Below are positions 54,801 through 64,000 of a DNA stretch of 64,000 nt, one piece after another. The notes beneath the pieces are model-generated. The model was given only the letters and a program-made list of their open reading frames with translations. It was not told where the DNA came from and searched no databases. The translations under genes and the position numbers were made by a program. Position 1 is the first letter of the stretch, and the number at the start of each line of letters is the position of its first letter. Source of the DNA: Isochrysis galbana (Eukaryota; Haptophyta; Isochrysidales; Isochrysidaceae); NCBI GenBank assembly GCA_018136815.1, contig CM030941.1, positions 1,115,582-1,179,581 of the forward strand, written 5' to 3'.

Positions 54801-57457
54801 TGCGTACATGGATGGTGGCGCTGGATTGGAAGGATGTCCTCCATCGATGGTGACGCCCATCACTGCCGACCGCTCCGACTTGAGTCTGGCAGTGCTGCGC
54901 TATGCGCTTCGTTCCCGTTTCTTTGTGGGCGAAAGATATACGCTTGAGGTGCTCGCGAACGATGAGCTTGTGAGCCAGTCGCTGGAATTCTCCGTGACCA
55001 ACTCGGGCCAGCAAGTCGTGCCGCTCGTGCTAGAGCGGAAGTGGCGAGATCTCCGCGTCGTCCTCCGATACAAGCTTGGCGAGGGCGAGAGTGAAGGCTA
55101 CTTTTCCCTACCGCGCGGTCTAACTTTGCATGCGCGCCACGACGGCCTAGGTGCGGTGACGACGAGCTCGACGCAGGTTGACGTAGACGGCCTGACGGCC
55201 ACCGCCATCCTCAGCGGCGACGAGGCGCTCTACGTCGGTCAGCCGTACAGCTTCCACCTTGATGGCATCGACGGGCTTGATGTACTTTCGGACGCCTCGA
55301 CCATCGTACCCCCTTTGTCGCAGGCCGACCGCGTTGTCGAGCTCGTCCTCGGCCCAGCAGCTGGCGAGGTCCTCGTGGAGTTCACCAACGCCTTCTCGGG
55401 TAGCGGCCATTGGGCAGAGGTGCTGCCACTACCTAGTCGTATACCCTTCCTCATCCGGGATGGCGGTGAGTCGGGCCGGGTTGTCCTTGAGTCTCACACA
55501 GACGACAGTGGCCGCTGCCACTTGCGGCGCGATGCGCGGCTCTATGTCGGCCGCACCTACTTGATTGAGGTGCGCCGCTCCGAATGGCTCGCCCCAGCCT
55601 CGAATGTCTTCCACGTGCGCAAGGGAGAGCAATCCGTGCACATGGCAGTGCAGCGCATAGAGGGTCCCGTCTTCGTTTGCTTCAAAACGCCCCGTTGCGA
55701 GATGGAGCACTGGTCGGAGCCATTGCCGCTGCCACCCCGCATGACCTACCGCGTCGTGCACAAAGGCCTCGGCACGGTCGTTTATGAGGGCCTTCTCACG
55801 GACTCGACCCACGTTCATCACGAGGCTCGTTCTCAGCTTGGGCGCAAAGCCGTCCGCATTTCGCTTCAGCAACGGCGCTCGTTTTTCGTGGGGGAGACCT
55901 ACACTCTGCAAGTGGGTTTTGAGGCTCAAGAGCAGGCGGACAATGCGATGCGCCGTGTACGTGGCTTCATCGAAGAGAACGACGTTGTGTTCAATGGAGC
56001 GGGCGAGTCGGACTTGCCTTCTATCGAGCAGGCTTGGGCGATTGAACACCTTGATGACGCCAAATTTGCTGCGAACCGGCGGACCATCGACGGCATCGCG
56101 GCCATTCTGCTCGACTACCCAACCGTCTCGTGCCGCGTCCACGGCTCCACCGGCACGGCGACTAGTGCTCCCCAGGCACTGGCTGAACTATACAAGCTCC
56201 ATCCCGTCCGTGACGTTGCTCGGCTGATGGAGCACCTGGCGCGCAATCGCGCCGAGGCCTGCCGTGATGCTCTGGTCCGCGCCGGTGTTCCGAAGCACCG
56301 GCTGCTGGTGTCATCGAAGGCAATGACCGGGAATATAAAGGTTGACTTCATACCCATCGCGGCGATGGCCGACGCCGCTACGGGGCTGGGTATCACAAAT
56401 GAAGACTTCACAGTGCGCTCGGTGCCACAGGACGTGGTCATGCGTCTCAAACGAGGCACAGGGGAAATAAATGTGCGCTTAGGCTCGAAGCTCGATGTGA
56501 TGGAGCGAAAGCATTGGACGCACAAGCTGGTCGCACCTAATGGAACACGCGTCACGGTAAGGCACAAGGGGCTCAACATCGAGGCGTCCTCTGGGATATT
56601 CGAAGACGGCCGTTGCTACATTGGAGGAGAGGACACACTCTATGCCGGCGAAGAGTACGTGCTCGCGGCGGAGTCGCCTAATTATTTTGAGCGCGCAGAA
56701 GCCTCCTTCGTCCTTTCGCAAGGCGTACAAGATGTTTGGCTCGACGTCTCGTGGTATGCGCGTCGCATCATGCTCTTCTGTATGTCCAACAATACTGCAA
56801 CCGACGACTCAGCGGAGGCCTATTCTCGCGTGCAGCTAGTCATGGAAGAAAACGACGTGTTCTTCAACGGCGCAGGCGAGGCCGATCTGCCCAGTGTTGA
56901 GCAAGCCTGGAGCATTGAAAACACCGATCCCTTCAAGGCGGCCGCAAACAAGCGGACCATTGAGCTCATTGCGGAGGTTATGAAGAGCTACCCGCAGCTG
57001 CGATGCGAGGTCTTTGGGGCCACCGGCCCGGCAGCCACAGCGCCCGTACCGCTCGCCGAACATTTCAAGCTTGATCCGGAGAAGGACGTTGCCGAATGCA
57101 TGCATCGACTAGCACAGAACCGCGCTGAGGCATGCAAGGCGGCCCTCGTACTTGCCGGAGTACCCGAGACACAGCTCTTCACAACTTGGAAGGGTCTGCA
57201 AGGGCAGCTCAAGGTCGATTTCATTCCGCGCTCACCCGGCTACAACGCCGACGCATCCCTTGCCGGCGCTCCAATCGAACTCCGGGCCGAAACGGGGATG
57301 CTTCCGCTGCCGCTAGGCATCCCGTTCGAGTTGCGTCACAAAGAAACCAATATCCGCATCACTGAAGGCTTTACGCGAGATTCGGGTTCACTTGTCCCTT
57401 GCCCTCTCCCGGACGGGGCGGCTCTCGTTGTCGGCCAGCACTACCTTTTCCGCGCGC
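42814..57457 (+). CDS. Giant Ca2+-binding mosaic protein (>4880 residues, 3' end in gap)
   Basis: One uninterrupted frame of 14.6 kb running into the gap. I start at ATG 42814, after the CT tract; the frame is open to 42406. Residues about 140-250 resemble an Rdx/SelW thioredoxin fold (VVVEYCYNS, GAFEVDARLM, WSKLHSRLWP), with CxxS in place of CxxC. Then come about 21 copies of a ~95-residue beta-sandwich repeat: HWxxxLPLPxxIxFxVxH, ..LFVGExYxLxV.., FTV.., ending VxLxxxR. EF-hands occur at about 1232-1299, 2625-2755 and, densest, 3149-4002: roughly 20 loops of the form KYDADGSGTLSLAEF. Five OmpA-C-like segments lie at about 2290-2410, 2497-2609, 2787-2909, 4379-4519 and 4672-4804. No signal peptide or TM is visible. 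Likely a Ca2+-responsive scaffold; location unknown. Confidence 0.9.
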
Positions 57458-57557
57458 NNNNNNNNNNNNNNNNNNNNNNNNNNNNNNNNNNNNNNNNNNN
57501 NNNNNNNNNNNNNNNNNNNNNNNNNNNNNNNNNNNNNNNNNNNNNNNNNNNNNNNNN
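57458..57557. other. Assembly gap (100 N) truncating the giant gene
   Basis: The frame is open up to the first N. After the gap there is no convincing continuation, so the stop codon or a splice site is in the missing DNA. Confidence 1.
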
Positions 57558-58019
57558 AGATTAACGTTAAATCACAGGCCCTGTGCCTGCCCCATTGCTG
57601 GTCAAAGCAGGCCTCACTGCCCTCACCACCCTCACCATGCAAGTTGCGTACAAGCATCGCTTGCATGAGTCGCGAGCCGCGGCACGGGGCCCGCCCCCCC
57701 CTTGGGAAGATTTCTTTAACTACTATCTACACACTCTACTACTTTTATAATACTATTGACTATTGAGAGCCTGATATTAGGTCGTCAGCTCCATAGGACC
57801 TCATGACCTATTATCAGAACCTATTATCAGCCTAACGGAGCATCTAGGCCCGCGAAAGCATAAAATGTCACGAGCGTAGGGAAACCCCACCAACACCGAG
57901 GCACCCGCACTACAACACAAAATAAGAGACGGGCTACCCAGCAGCGGCGCAGGAGGAAGACGGGAACACTCCACTGGGGCCGGTGCACCCCGCCCAACCC
58001 AACCCCTCCCCGCAACCTG
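57558..58019. other. Spacer after the gap
   Basis: Non-coding. Contains repeated CCTATTATCAG at about 57806 and 57822. No gene seen. Confidence 0.3.
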
Positions 58020-58147
58020 GGCCCCTAAGTAGAGCACGAGGGGAGTTGCCGCAAGGCGGGAAGTGAGGGAAAGGAAGGGAAATGGGCGTGGCTATAGTAG
58101 CTGTCTCCACAGCCACGCGCGAGGCGAGAAATTTCAAAGTTTTTTTT
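58020..58147 (+). mobile_element. 3' part of a short T-tailed element
   Basis: GCCCCTAAGTAGAGCACGAG, GCCGCAAGGCGGGAAGTGAG and GGGCGTGGCTA, ending AAAGTTTTTTTT. Matches 6880-7008 and, inverted, 62862-63000. No target duplication recognised, so the 5' limit is approximate. Confidence 0.65.
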
Positions 58148-58506
58148 GACCCCTGAACCTGAACCGGAGATGCACATAACCAAGGACAAGGACGGCGAAT
58201 ACAGCGATGCCAGACAAAAGGACGCATGGTACGAAACCGAACTATCGTACCTGGGCACCCGCCGATTCTAAGCTTGCGAATAGGTTTGGATTTGGGCTAA
58301 CATATTGCAACGGTACATACGCGTAGCCCTAGCCAACAATCTCGTAGATCACGTCATTTCGCGTGCCATATGTTACTCGGGTACCTACCCTTACGTGCGT
58401 CGCCGCACAAGCCGTTCTCCCGGGGCGCACATCAAGCTCGGCCTCACAGCTCGTCTTCTTTCATTAGACGAACATGACAGGCTTTCATTGTCTGCAACCA
58501 CTAATT
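58148..58506. other. 3' flank of the importin gene
   Basis: Probable 3' UTR of the minus-strand gene and spacer. Nothing else recognised. Confidence 0.35.
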
Positions 58507-61500
58507 TCATACGAAGACCGATGACTGCATGGCCTCACGCGGAGGGGGCGCGGTGGCGCGTGCTAAAAGCGAGTAATCGCACGCAACCGCTCGGAATGCA
58601 CGCGAGTCATCGATGGTTTCTAAAGCTGCGGCCGCGAAGCGCTCAGCGCTTGGAGGCGATGCAGCGGCAGCGGTTGCCTTCCCATGTTCGGCGGACAGGG
58701 CTGCACTAAGGATATGTCTTGCTGTCTCGCCACATGCAAGCAGCAAAAGTCGCAAGGCATCGGCGATGCGCGGGAGAAGCTCCTGGGCAGCATGCGATGT
58801 AAGGGCTGAAATCAATGCTGCAAACACCTCAACCGCAAGATGGTCGTCGTGGCGAAACGGCAAGTTGTGGGCATTAAAATCCGAGGCTAAACGCGACAAA
58901 AGAGAGCATGCGGAGCGGAGTAGGTCGCGAGAAGGCTGGCGAAGAGTTGGGGCCACGAGGCGCAGCGTTTCGTAAAGTAAGTCAGGGGTGAGGGTGAGGC
59001 GGCAGAAGAGAGCTGCGCGATACAACATCTCGATGTAGGCGGTGCCCAGGTCCACGAGATGCGTCGGTTCACCCGTCCTATGATGAAGAAATAGGTTGGA
59101 TCAAGGATAAGTCGGGACTACTCTTTGTATTCTAAACGCGTGGGAGTGGCCACGCAACAAAGCCACTTATGATGAGTAAAGCAGAGCAACGTGGCTCTTT
59201 TGGCTTGCCTAAGCGGAGACTCCTGTTCATCGCACCTATGGAGTAAGCTAAGCGAGGATGCGAAAGGTGGCATAATGCACGCGGTGGCACGAGCGATGGC
59301 TGTCTGAAGCTGAGGAGCAGCGGCTTCCTCCGGCCCGAAGCACTCGATGGCGGAGGCAAGGGCATGCAAAGTCCGGACGGCTCCTTCTGAGGCAGCGGTG
59401 TCACCAGAACGTGCTCCATGATCTGACGGTTGAGGTGAAAGGCCAACCGAGAGCAAGGCCAATGCTTCATCGAGAGCCTCCAACAACTAGCACGCCACAT
59501 GGGAAGCAAGGAAGGGAGGAGGTTAAATACCTGCGCAGCCCACAATAATGTGGGCTGCGCAACGATTATAAGTGCTGCTGCTTGGGCTGAACGGAGGCAG
59601 CAAAAAGAGAAGAAGTTGTGCGGCTTTCGCCGCACCACGCTGCAAATGAGACGATCTTAACAGAGCTTACTGAGTTTGAGCGCACCTGGGGTAGCCATGC
59701 AAGCAGCGCTTCAGACCCACCGGCGCGCATGGCACAGATGTAAAAGTCACACAGGGAGGCAAAGACAGCCGGATGCTTCGCTGCGCACGCCTTCGGCAGC
59801 GGCTGCAGCACTGGCCAAACAGCTTGAAGCACGAAAAGCATCGGGTGGAGCGACCCCGTAGGTGTCAGAAGCATAGGTGCGCCGTCGAGGTACCGCGAGA
59901 CACAGCGCATCTGAGCGAGGCCTGAAGCGAGCTCGGACCCAGGCACAGATGCATCTGCGGCATCTGGTGTAGAGGCGAGTTGAGCAGCTACCGTTACAAG
60001 CTTGGATATGATGGGGGCAGCAACGGTTTGGATCGCACTGCTAAGGGAATTTGGCGGAAGAAGTACGACCAATCTCATCAGAGCTGATAGCAACGCATCG
60101 GTCGCCTGTGTTGTGGGCACCCGCACCGTAAGTCGGGAAAGAATGAGATTGAGCACGGAAGCAAGGCCCCCACAGCACTTCGCACGCAGTGATGCTAATT
60201 TTACATGGCAAACAAGGGAGGGAATCAGGCGTTCTGGCAGTATTGACATGCGGGATTCACCTCTGCATCGTGCACGAGCGGCGGCGAGCTTAGGACATGC
60301 AGCAGCTGCGGGAAAAGCGATGATAGCTGCTCTTCGGTGCCCAACTGCAACGCGCAGCCACCTTGTGCACACATCGCCCCAAAGGTAGATGCGGCGGCAG
60401 CGGCAGCGGCAGGCCGGTGAAGCGCGCGAATAACGAAATGAATACAGGCATGAAGAGCGCCACGCCTGCGGAATACGAGGAATTGGGCAGGGACAACTAT
60501 CAAATCGATGGTGAGGCCATTTCAATCCAGTTGAGAAACACAGAAATTGGACTGTGACGCGGGCTGCTCACCTTTCCAATGGTGCAAGCCACGATGCCAT
60601 CGCGCCCATCGCACGCAATGTGCTCCGCAGCACACATCCATGTGCCTTTTCCGGGTCCAACTCGCAAGCTACGGATAGAATGCCGCCCACACTGGGCGCG
60701 AGAGCCCGTTGCTCTTCTCCATCTGCACCAAGTGCAGAGGCTGCCGCCGCGCGCATCGCTGTCTCTGCGGCTGCGCCTCCATTGGCTCGCGCTGCGAGGG
60801 GGGACGTGGTGACAGCCCACCCCCCAACACCGCTTGTCCGCACACCTGCAGCTACAGCAGCCGCGCCAGCGGCCATTGCCGCTGCCCCTCGCATTGCAGC
60901 GTCACTACTAGCGCTTAGCCGAGCAGCAAGCGATCCCCGAGTGAGGCCAGATGGCCGGAAGGAGGACGGGCGAATAGCAGGCAGAAGAGCTGGAGCCAAG
61001 CACTCGAGAGCGTGCAATGCTGCCTCGCATCGCCGCCATCGACCTTCTCTCGCCATTTCATCAGCGCCCACTACAGCCTGTGAATGCACAAGCGTCGCCA
61101 CCCGCAAGGCACTCGCGCCATTTAGGATCGCCTGCCATAGCTCTTGTACACATGTGCGGCGGAACCGCCAGAACTCTTCCTCATCCACTTCACATGCCTC
61201 CCAGTCTAAGTTTGCGGGTGCAAAGCTAGACCCCTTGGCCCCGCAACTATCGGCCCCGTCGTCGGGCATGGCATCGCGCTCAAGGAGAAGCAGTGCAAGA
61301 TTCGACCAAGCTGCTTGCACATGCTCCCCATCGGCTGCGACGCCGCTTAGGGCTCCCCACGCCGGGGTGGCCTCTTCTAGAAGGGCGTACGCCGATGACA
61401 TCTCGGCACCTTCAGCTCGGCACAGTGCCAACAATGCCTCAAGCACTCCTGCTGATCTAGAAAGCATGTTGCCACCCATTCCACAATGTCCAACATCGGG

Positions 61501-62421
61501 CAAGTTGCTTTGCTTGATATCGTTCATGGGTGGCGACATGGCCAGCGCGTCCTCAGGCGCCGCCATGATCACCGCGGCCAGCGTTCGACAGAGCGGAATC
61601 GCTGCCTCGGCGGGGGCGGCTGGAGGCAAGACCGATGGCGTCAGTGCCACAAGCGAGCTCATAAGCGATCTAGTAAGTTGTGTCGCCTCCGGGGATGCCG
61701 GGAAACCACCAACTTCCAGAGCTGCGCACAGCGCATCAGCAGCGTGATCAGCGGTGTCGGTGCCCGTGTGTGCTATAGGTCTGGTGGCATCATTGTAAGG
61801 GCAAAGAGCAAGCGCCAGAGGCTGCACGAGTGCGCCCAGGTCAGCCAGCTCAATCCCAAGTGGCTGCCACGCTGCAATGCAGGCTGCTATCGCATGTGGG
61901 GCTGGCTGGTCGTGAGGTGTAAGCGAAGAGAGCATGTTGATCACCCCCGGAAGCGAGGAACGGATGCGCTCATGATGCCACGTCAGAGGCAAAGCGGCGA
62001 GGAGCTCGACCTGGAGCATCGGCGACAGACCCACGAAGCTGGGCAGCGTGCTCAGCCCCTCAGGGCTTTCAAGTCCACGGCTCGACAGCAGCCCTGCAGC
62101 GAGTGCGAGCTGCGTACGCATGGAAGTTGGGATCGAGACGCTGCCGATCGCCTCGAGGCACCGCGTCGTCAGCGCGATCGCGTCCGGCGCGCTCAGAGAG
62201 ACAGTCTCGAGCCGAGCCTTCTGGTGGAGGCAGCAGGCACCGAACAGCGCCGCCTCCGCATAGACGGAGCTGAGCAGCCTCGAGGCAGCGTCCCACGCGA
62301 CAGGTGCGCGCTGAAACTGCTGCAGGAACTGATCCGCCTCGGCCGCGCGCGCCGGCTCCCGGTGCATCACGAGAACCGCTGATTCGACTTGCTGAACCAC
62401 CTCGACGGGCGCCGGCTCCAT
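58507..62421 (-). CDS. Importin-beta family receptor (transportin-3/importin-13 type)
   Basis: Nuclear transport receptor built of HEAT repeats. Five exons: 62421-60572, 60465-60261, 60177-59686, 59486-59167 and 59077-58507. Phases agree at every junction, giving 1145 residues (family about 930-960). Donors are GTGAGC, GTGAAT, GTGCGC and GTGGCT. Intron 2 uses the less typical acceptor GCGAAG. The N-terminus shows the importin-13/TNPO3 start (LQQFQRAPVAWDAASRLL, then AALFGACCLHQKAR). Exon junction 1-2 restores a HEAT helix pair, ALHACIHFVIRALHRPAAAA then FGAMCAQGGC, at the position of the KGLCEKSL..AAKAIHNIC segment of TNPO3. Ala/Leu-rich helices continue to the end. No upstream in-frame ATG is needed. 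Cargo cannot be told from sequence. Confidence 0.8.
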
Positions 62422-62439
62422 CGCGAAAACGACAAGGGA

Positions 62440-62585
62440 GACCAGGGGCGGCGGGGGGGGGGGGGGGGGGACGATACCGCGGGGAGGTGTAGGTGGAGTA
62501 CGGGTACAAGTAGGTGGTAAAAATAATACGCGCGTTCACGCTTTTAGGGGGGGTGAGTATGTAGTATGTACTCCTAGTTGCCTAC
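62440..62585. other. Promoter side of the importin gene
   Basis: A G-run (62450-62470) on the + strand, poly-C on the sense strand, lies just before the ATG. No TATA box seen. Confidence 0.35.
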
Positions 62586-62589
62586 ATGG

Positions 62590-62690
62590 CATATACACAA
62601 GACGGCCCCGAGTATACACATTATACGCTGTGTATACAGCCGTTGGTTGTACACACAGTGTATACACAGCTGTATACACAATACAGTTGG
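62590..62690. repeat. Cluster of GTATACA palindromic motifs
   Basis: TATACAC or GTGTATA occurs at least six times within 100 bp, several as self-complementary GTATAC. AT-rich sequence follows to 62770. Function unknown. Confidence 0.7.
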
Positions 62691-62861
62691 GGTTGGGGGG
62701 CATATATGCTGTAATAATGTAAATGTAATAATAATGATGTAAAATGTAGTAAAATTATTGAGCGTTAGTACTAGTACTAATACCGCTACTCCCACTAACT
62801 AGCCTTGTACCAACACGACAAGCCACGACGCATATGACCGCACCAGATCCCATGGCACAAA

Positions 62862-63010
62862 GAAAAAAAAACCTTTTAATATTCTCGCCTCGCACGTGGC
62901 ACTGGGTCGCATATCCGTAGCCACGCCCATACCCCTTCCTCTCCCTCACTTCCCGCCTTGCGGCAACTCCCCTCGTGCTCTACTTAGGGGCCCGGGTCCT
63001 GCGGGGTTCA
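62862..63010 (-). mobile_element. Short T-tailed element, inverted
   Basis: On the minus strand it reads CCCCTAAGTAGAGCACGAGG, GGGCGTGGCTA and AATATTAAAAGGTTTTTTTT. Matches 58020-58147. The T9 tail is at 62862-62870. A clear target duplication was not found. Confidence 0.65.
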
Positions 63011-63533
63011 CGGGTTGGGCGGAGTGCGCCTGCCCTCAGCGGTGCGTGCACGCCTTCCTCCTACGCCGCTGAGTGACATGCATATCCTAGATGTTTTTCG
63101 GTCTGCGTCGTTATCTATGTCGTATTTTTGCTCGTGCCATGGCTGCTGTCAATCCCGTGTCCTTGTCTCCGATTGTATAGGAATGTTTCGCTGCTTTAGG
63201 CGAGCCTCTCGGCAAGGTCAAGCGCCTGTGCCACGAGGCTGAAGCTAGGCCCTGGCGGAAATGTCCTCTTTTTTGCACCCAAATGTCCAGCACAAATGTC
63301 TCGAAAATGTCTCGTTGATGTCCAGCTTAGACACCCAAATGTCCCCTAAATGTCCCCTAAACGTCTCAAATGTTCTGTCGTGTCGCGCACGCGCGTACAC
63401 CCCCATTTGGCCCCAAAAGCAAGCACACAAGACACAAGACACAAGATATTAGCAAGATATACATAAAGATATACCTCACACCTCACACGACACTATCTAT
63501 GCACTATACATACACACTCACACATTATCCTCC
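63011..63533. other. Spacer with transposon-like subterminal repeats
   Basis: 63255-63420 holds AAATGTC(C) at least eight times, in the form CACCCAAATGTCC or CCTAAATGTCC. This pattern is typical of hAT subterminal transposase-binding sites and lies at the 3' side of the transposase frame. Confidence 0.5.
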
Positions 63534-64000
63534 TCATTTCTCATTGCGACGTGCGTTCCTATTGAAGCGAAGCATGACGGATGCTTGCAGCTGATCCGCC
63601 AGCGAGCACGACCTTTCAGGACCAAACATCGCGTTCATTAGTGAGAACACGCGCTCACACGATGCAGAATTTGGAGAGAGGCTAAAGGCGATCCGTGCAC
63701 ATAGAGCCCAGTGAGGGACCTTGCTGCAATTTGCCGCCCACCAATCGAGCACTTCCTTCGTAAACGCGTTCACGTCCTCTTGGTTGATGTGAATTCCTTG
63801 GCACGCCACGAGATATGATGGAAGCTCTTCGTTCAGCCGATCGTCCAGGTTCGGAATATGTGAAAAGACGGGCAACGCTACGAGCTGCCTCACCAAGGCT
63901 GCATCCACCTTCCCACGTGCGAAGGCGAAGGATGGATTGAACGCGCGCAGCACACCCGTGATGCGGTGCTGTTCCGAGCATGCGTACGGCGCCTGGCAAT
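63534..64000 (-). CDS. hAT-family transposase, C-terminal part (partial at window edge)
   Basis: The frame is open from 64000 (about 155 residues, QAPYACSEQHRITGVLRAF onwards) to TGA at 63534. The end is the hAT dimerisation domain: VLDWWAANCSKVPHWALCAR, then PNSASCERVFSLMNAMFG and SLADQLQASVMLRFNR. W-W..K-P..A and S-x-x-ERxFS are the family signature. The N-terminal zinc finger and catalytic core would lie beyond the window. With the AAATGTCC repeats on its 3' side, it may be part of a fairly complete element. Confidence 0.88.
   Translation of the reverse strand, partial: CQAPYACSEQHRITGVLRAFNPSFAFARGKVDAALVRQLVALPVFSHIPNLDDRLNEELPSYLVACQGIHINQEDVNAFTKEVLDWWAANCSKVPHWALCARIAFSLSPNSASCERVFSLMNAMFGPERSCSLADQLQASVMLRFNRNARRNEK

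Noticed and set aside
60178..60260. Acceptor CTGCCAG for importin intron 2
   Set aside because: It would enter exon 3 out of phase and hit a stop; the GCGAAG acceptor keeps the frame and the HEAT pattern.
60554..62382. Two long plus-strand frames (397 and 298 codons)
   Set aside because: Antisense to importin exon 1, which has phase-consistent splicing and family motifs.

Overview
Nuclear DNA of a unicellular eukaryote. The protein genes have GT-AG introns of about 80-200 bp with matching phases, and the products are eukaryotic: SYS1, a Tim21-like import protein, an importin, a Pumilio protein, eukaryotic-type glycyl-tRNA synthetase and a six-TM K+ channel. High GC, a selenocysteine-type thioredoxin reductase, a hydroxyproline-type PPP-rich surface protein, and RIIa/EF-hand and IQ proteins of the kind found in flagella suggest a flagellated microalga. 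Haptophyte is my best guess, but it is not proven from this window. There are two 100-bp assembly gaps (32358-32457, 57458-57557); the second truncates the largest gene.

Layout: 0-4.3 kb, an EF-hand-like orphan protein converging on a Pumilio gene. 4.3-7.6 kb, repeats, T-tailed retroelements and a hAT remnant. 7.6-9.9 kb, glycyl-tRNA synthetase (-). 10.8-11.3 kb, a hexanucleotide array. 11.7-12.5 kb, SYS1 in three exons. 12.6-14.6 kb, a nest of retroelements, one carrying two later insertions. 14.9-16.8 kb, thioredoxin reductase (-) whose apparent stop is an in-frame TGA reading Gly-Cys-Sec-Gly, with SECIS-like RNA structure downstream. 17.7-19.8 kb, a hAT-type MITE and another 0.75-kb retroelement. 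20.4-21.5 kb, Tim21/COA1-like protein. 24.1-25.3 kb, IQ/PH protein. 26-28.5 kb, a small membrane protein and a Pro-rich Cys-module protein (both -). 28.5-32.4 kb, transposon debris, an orphan domain ORF and a GNAT. 33.0-33.8 kb, RIIa/EF-hand protein in four exons. 34-36.6 kb, repeats. 37.2-39.4 kb, voltage-gated K+ channel. 40.6-42 kb, repeats. 42.8-57.5 kb, a gene for a >4880-residue Ca2+-binding giant. 58.5-62.4 kb, importin-13/transportin-3-like gene in five exons (-). 63.5 kb to the end, a hAT transposase (-).

The genes do not form a pathway; this is an ordinary eukaryotic locus with unrelated housekeeping, signalling and probable flagellar genes. The non-genic third is built largely from one superfamily of short retroelements (about 0.2 kb and 0.75 kb) with 14-17 bp target duplications and a T-rich 3' end, plus hAT elements. 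The most notable items are the selenoprotein, the giant mosaic protein, and this T-tailed retroelement family with clear nested insertion history.
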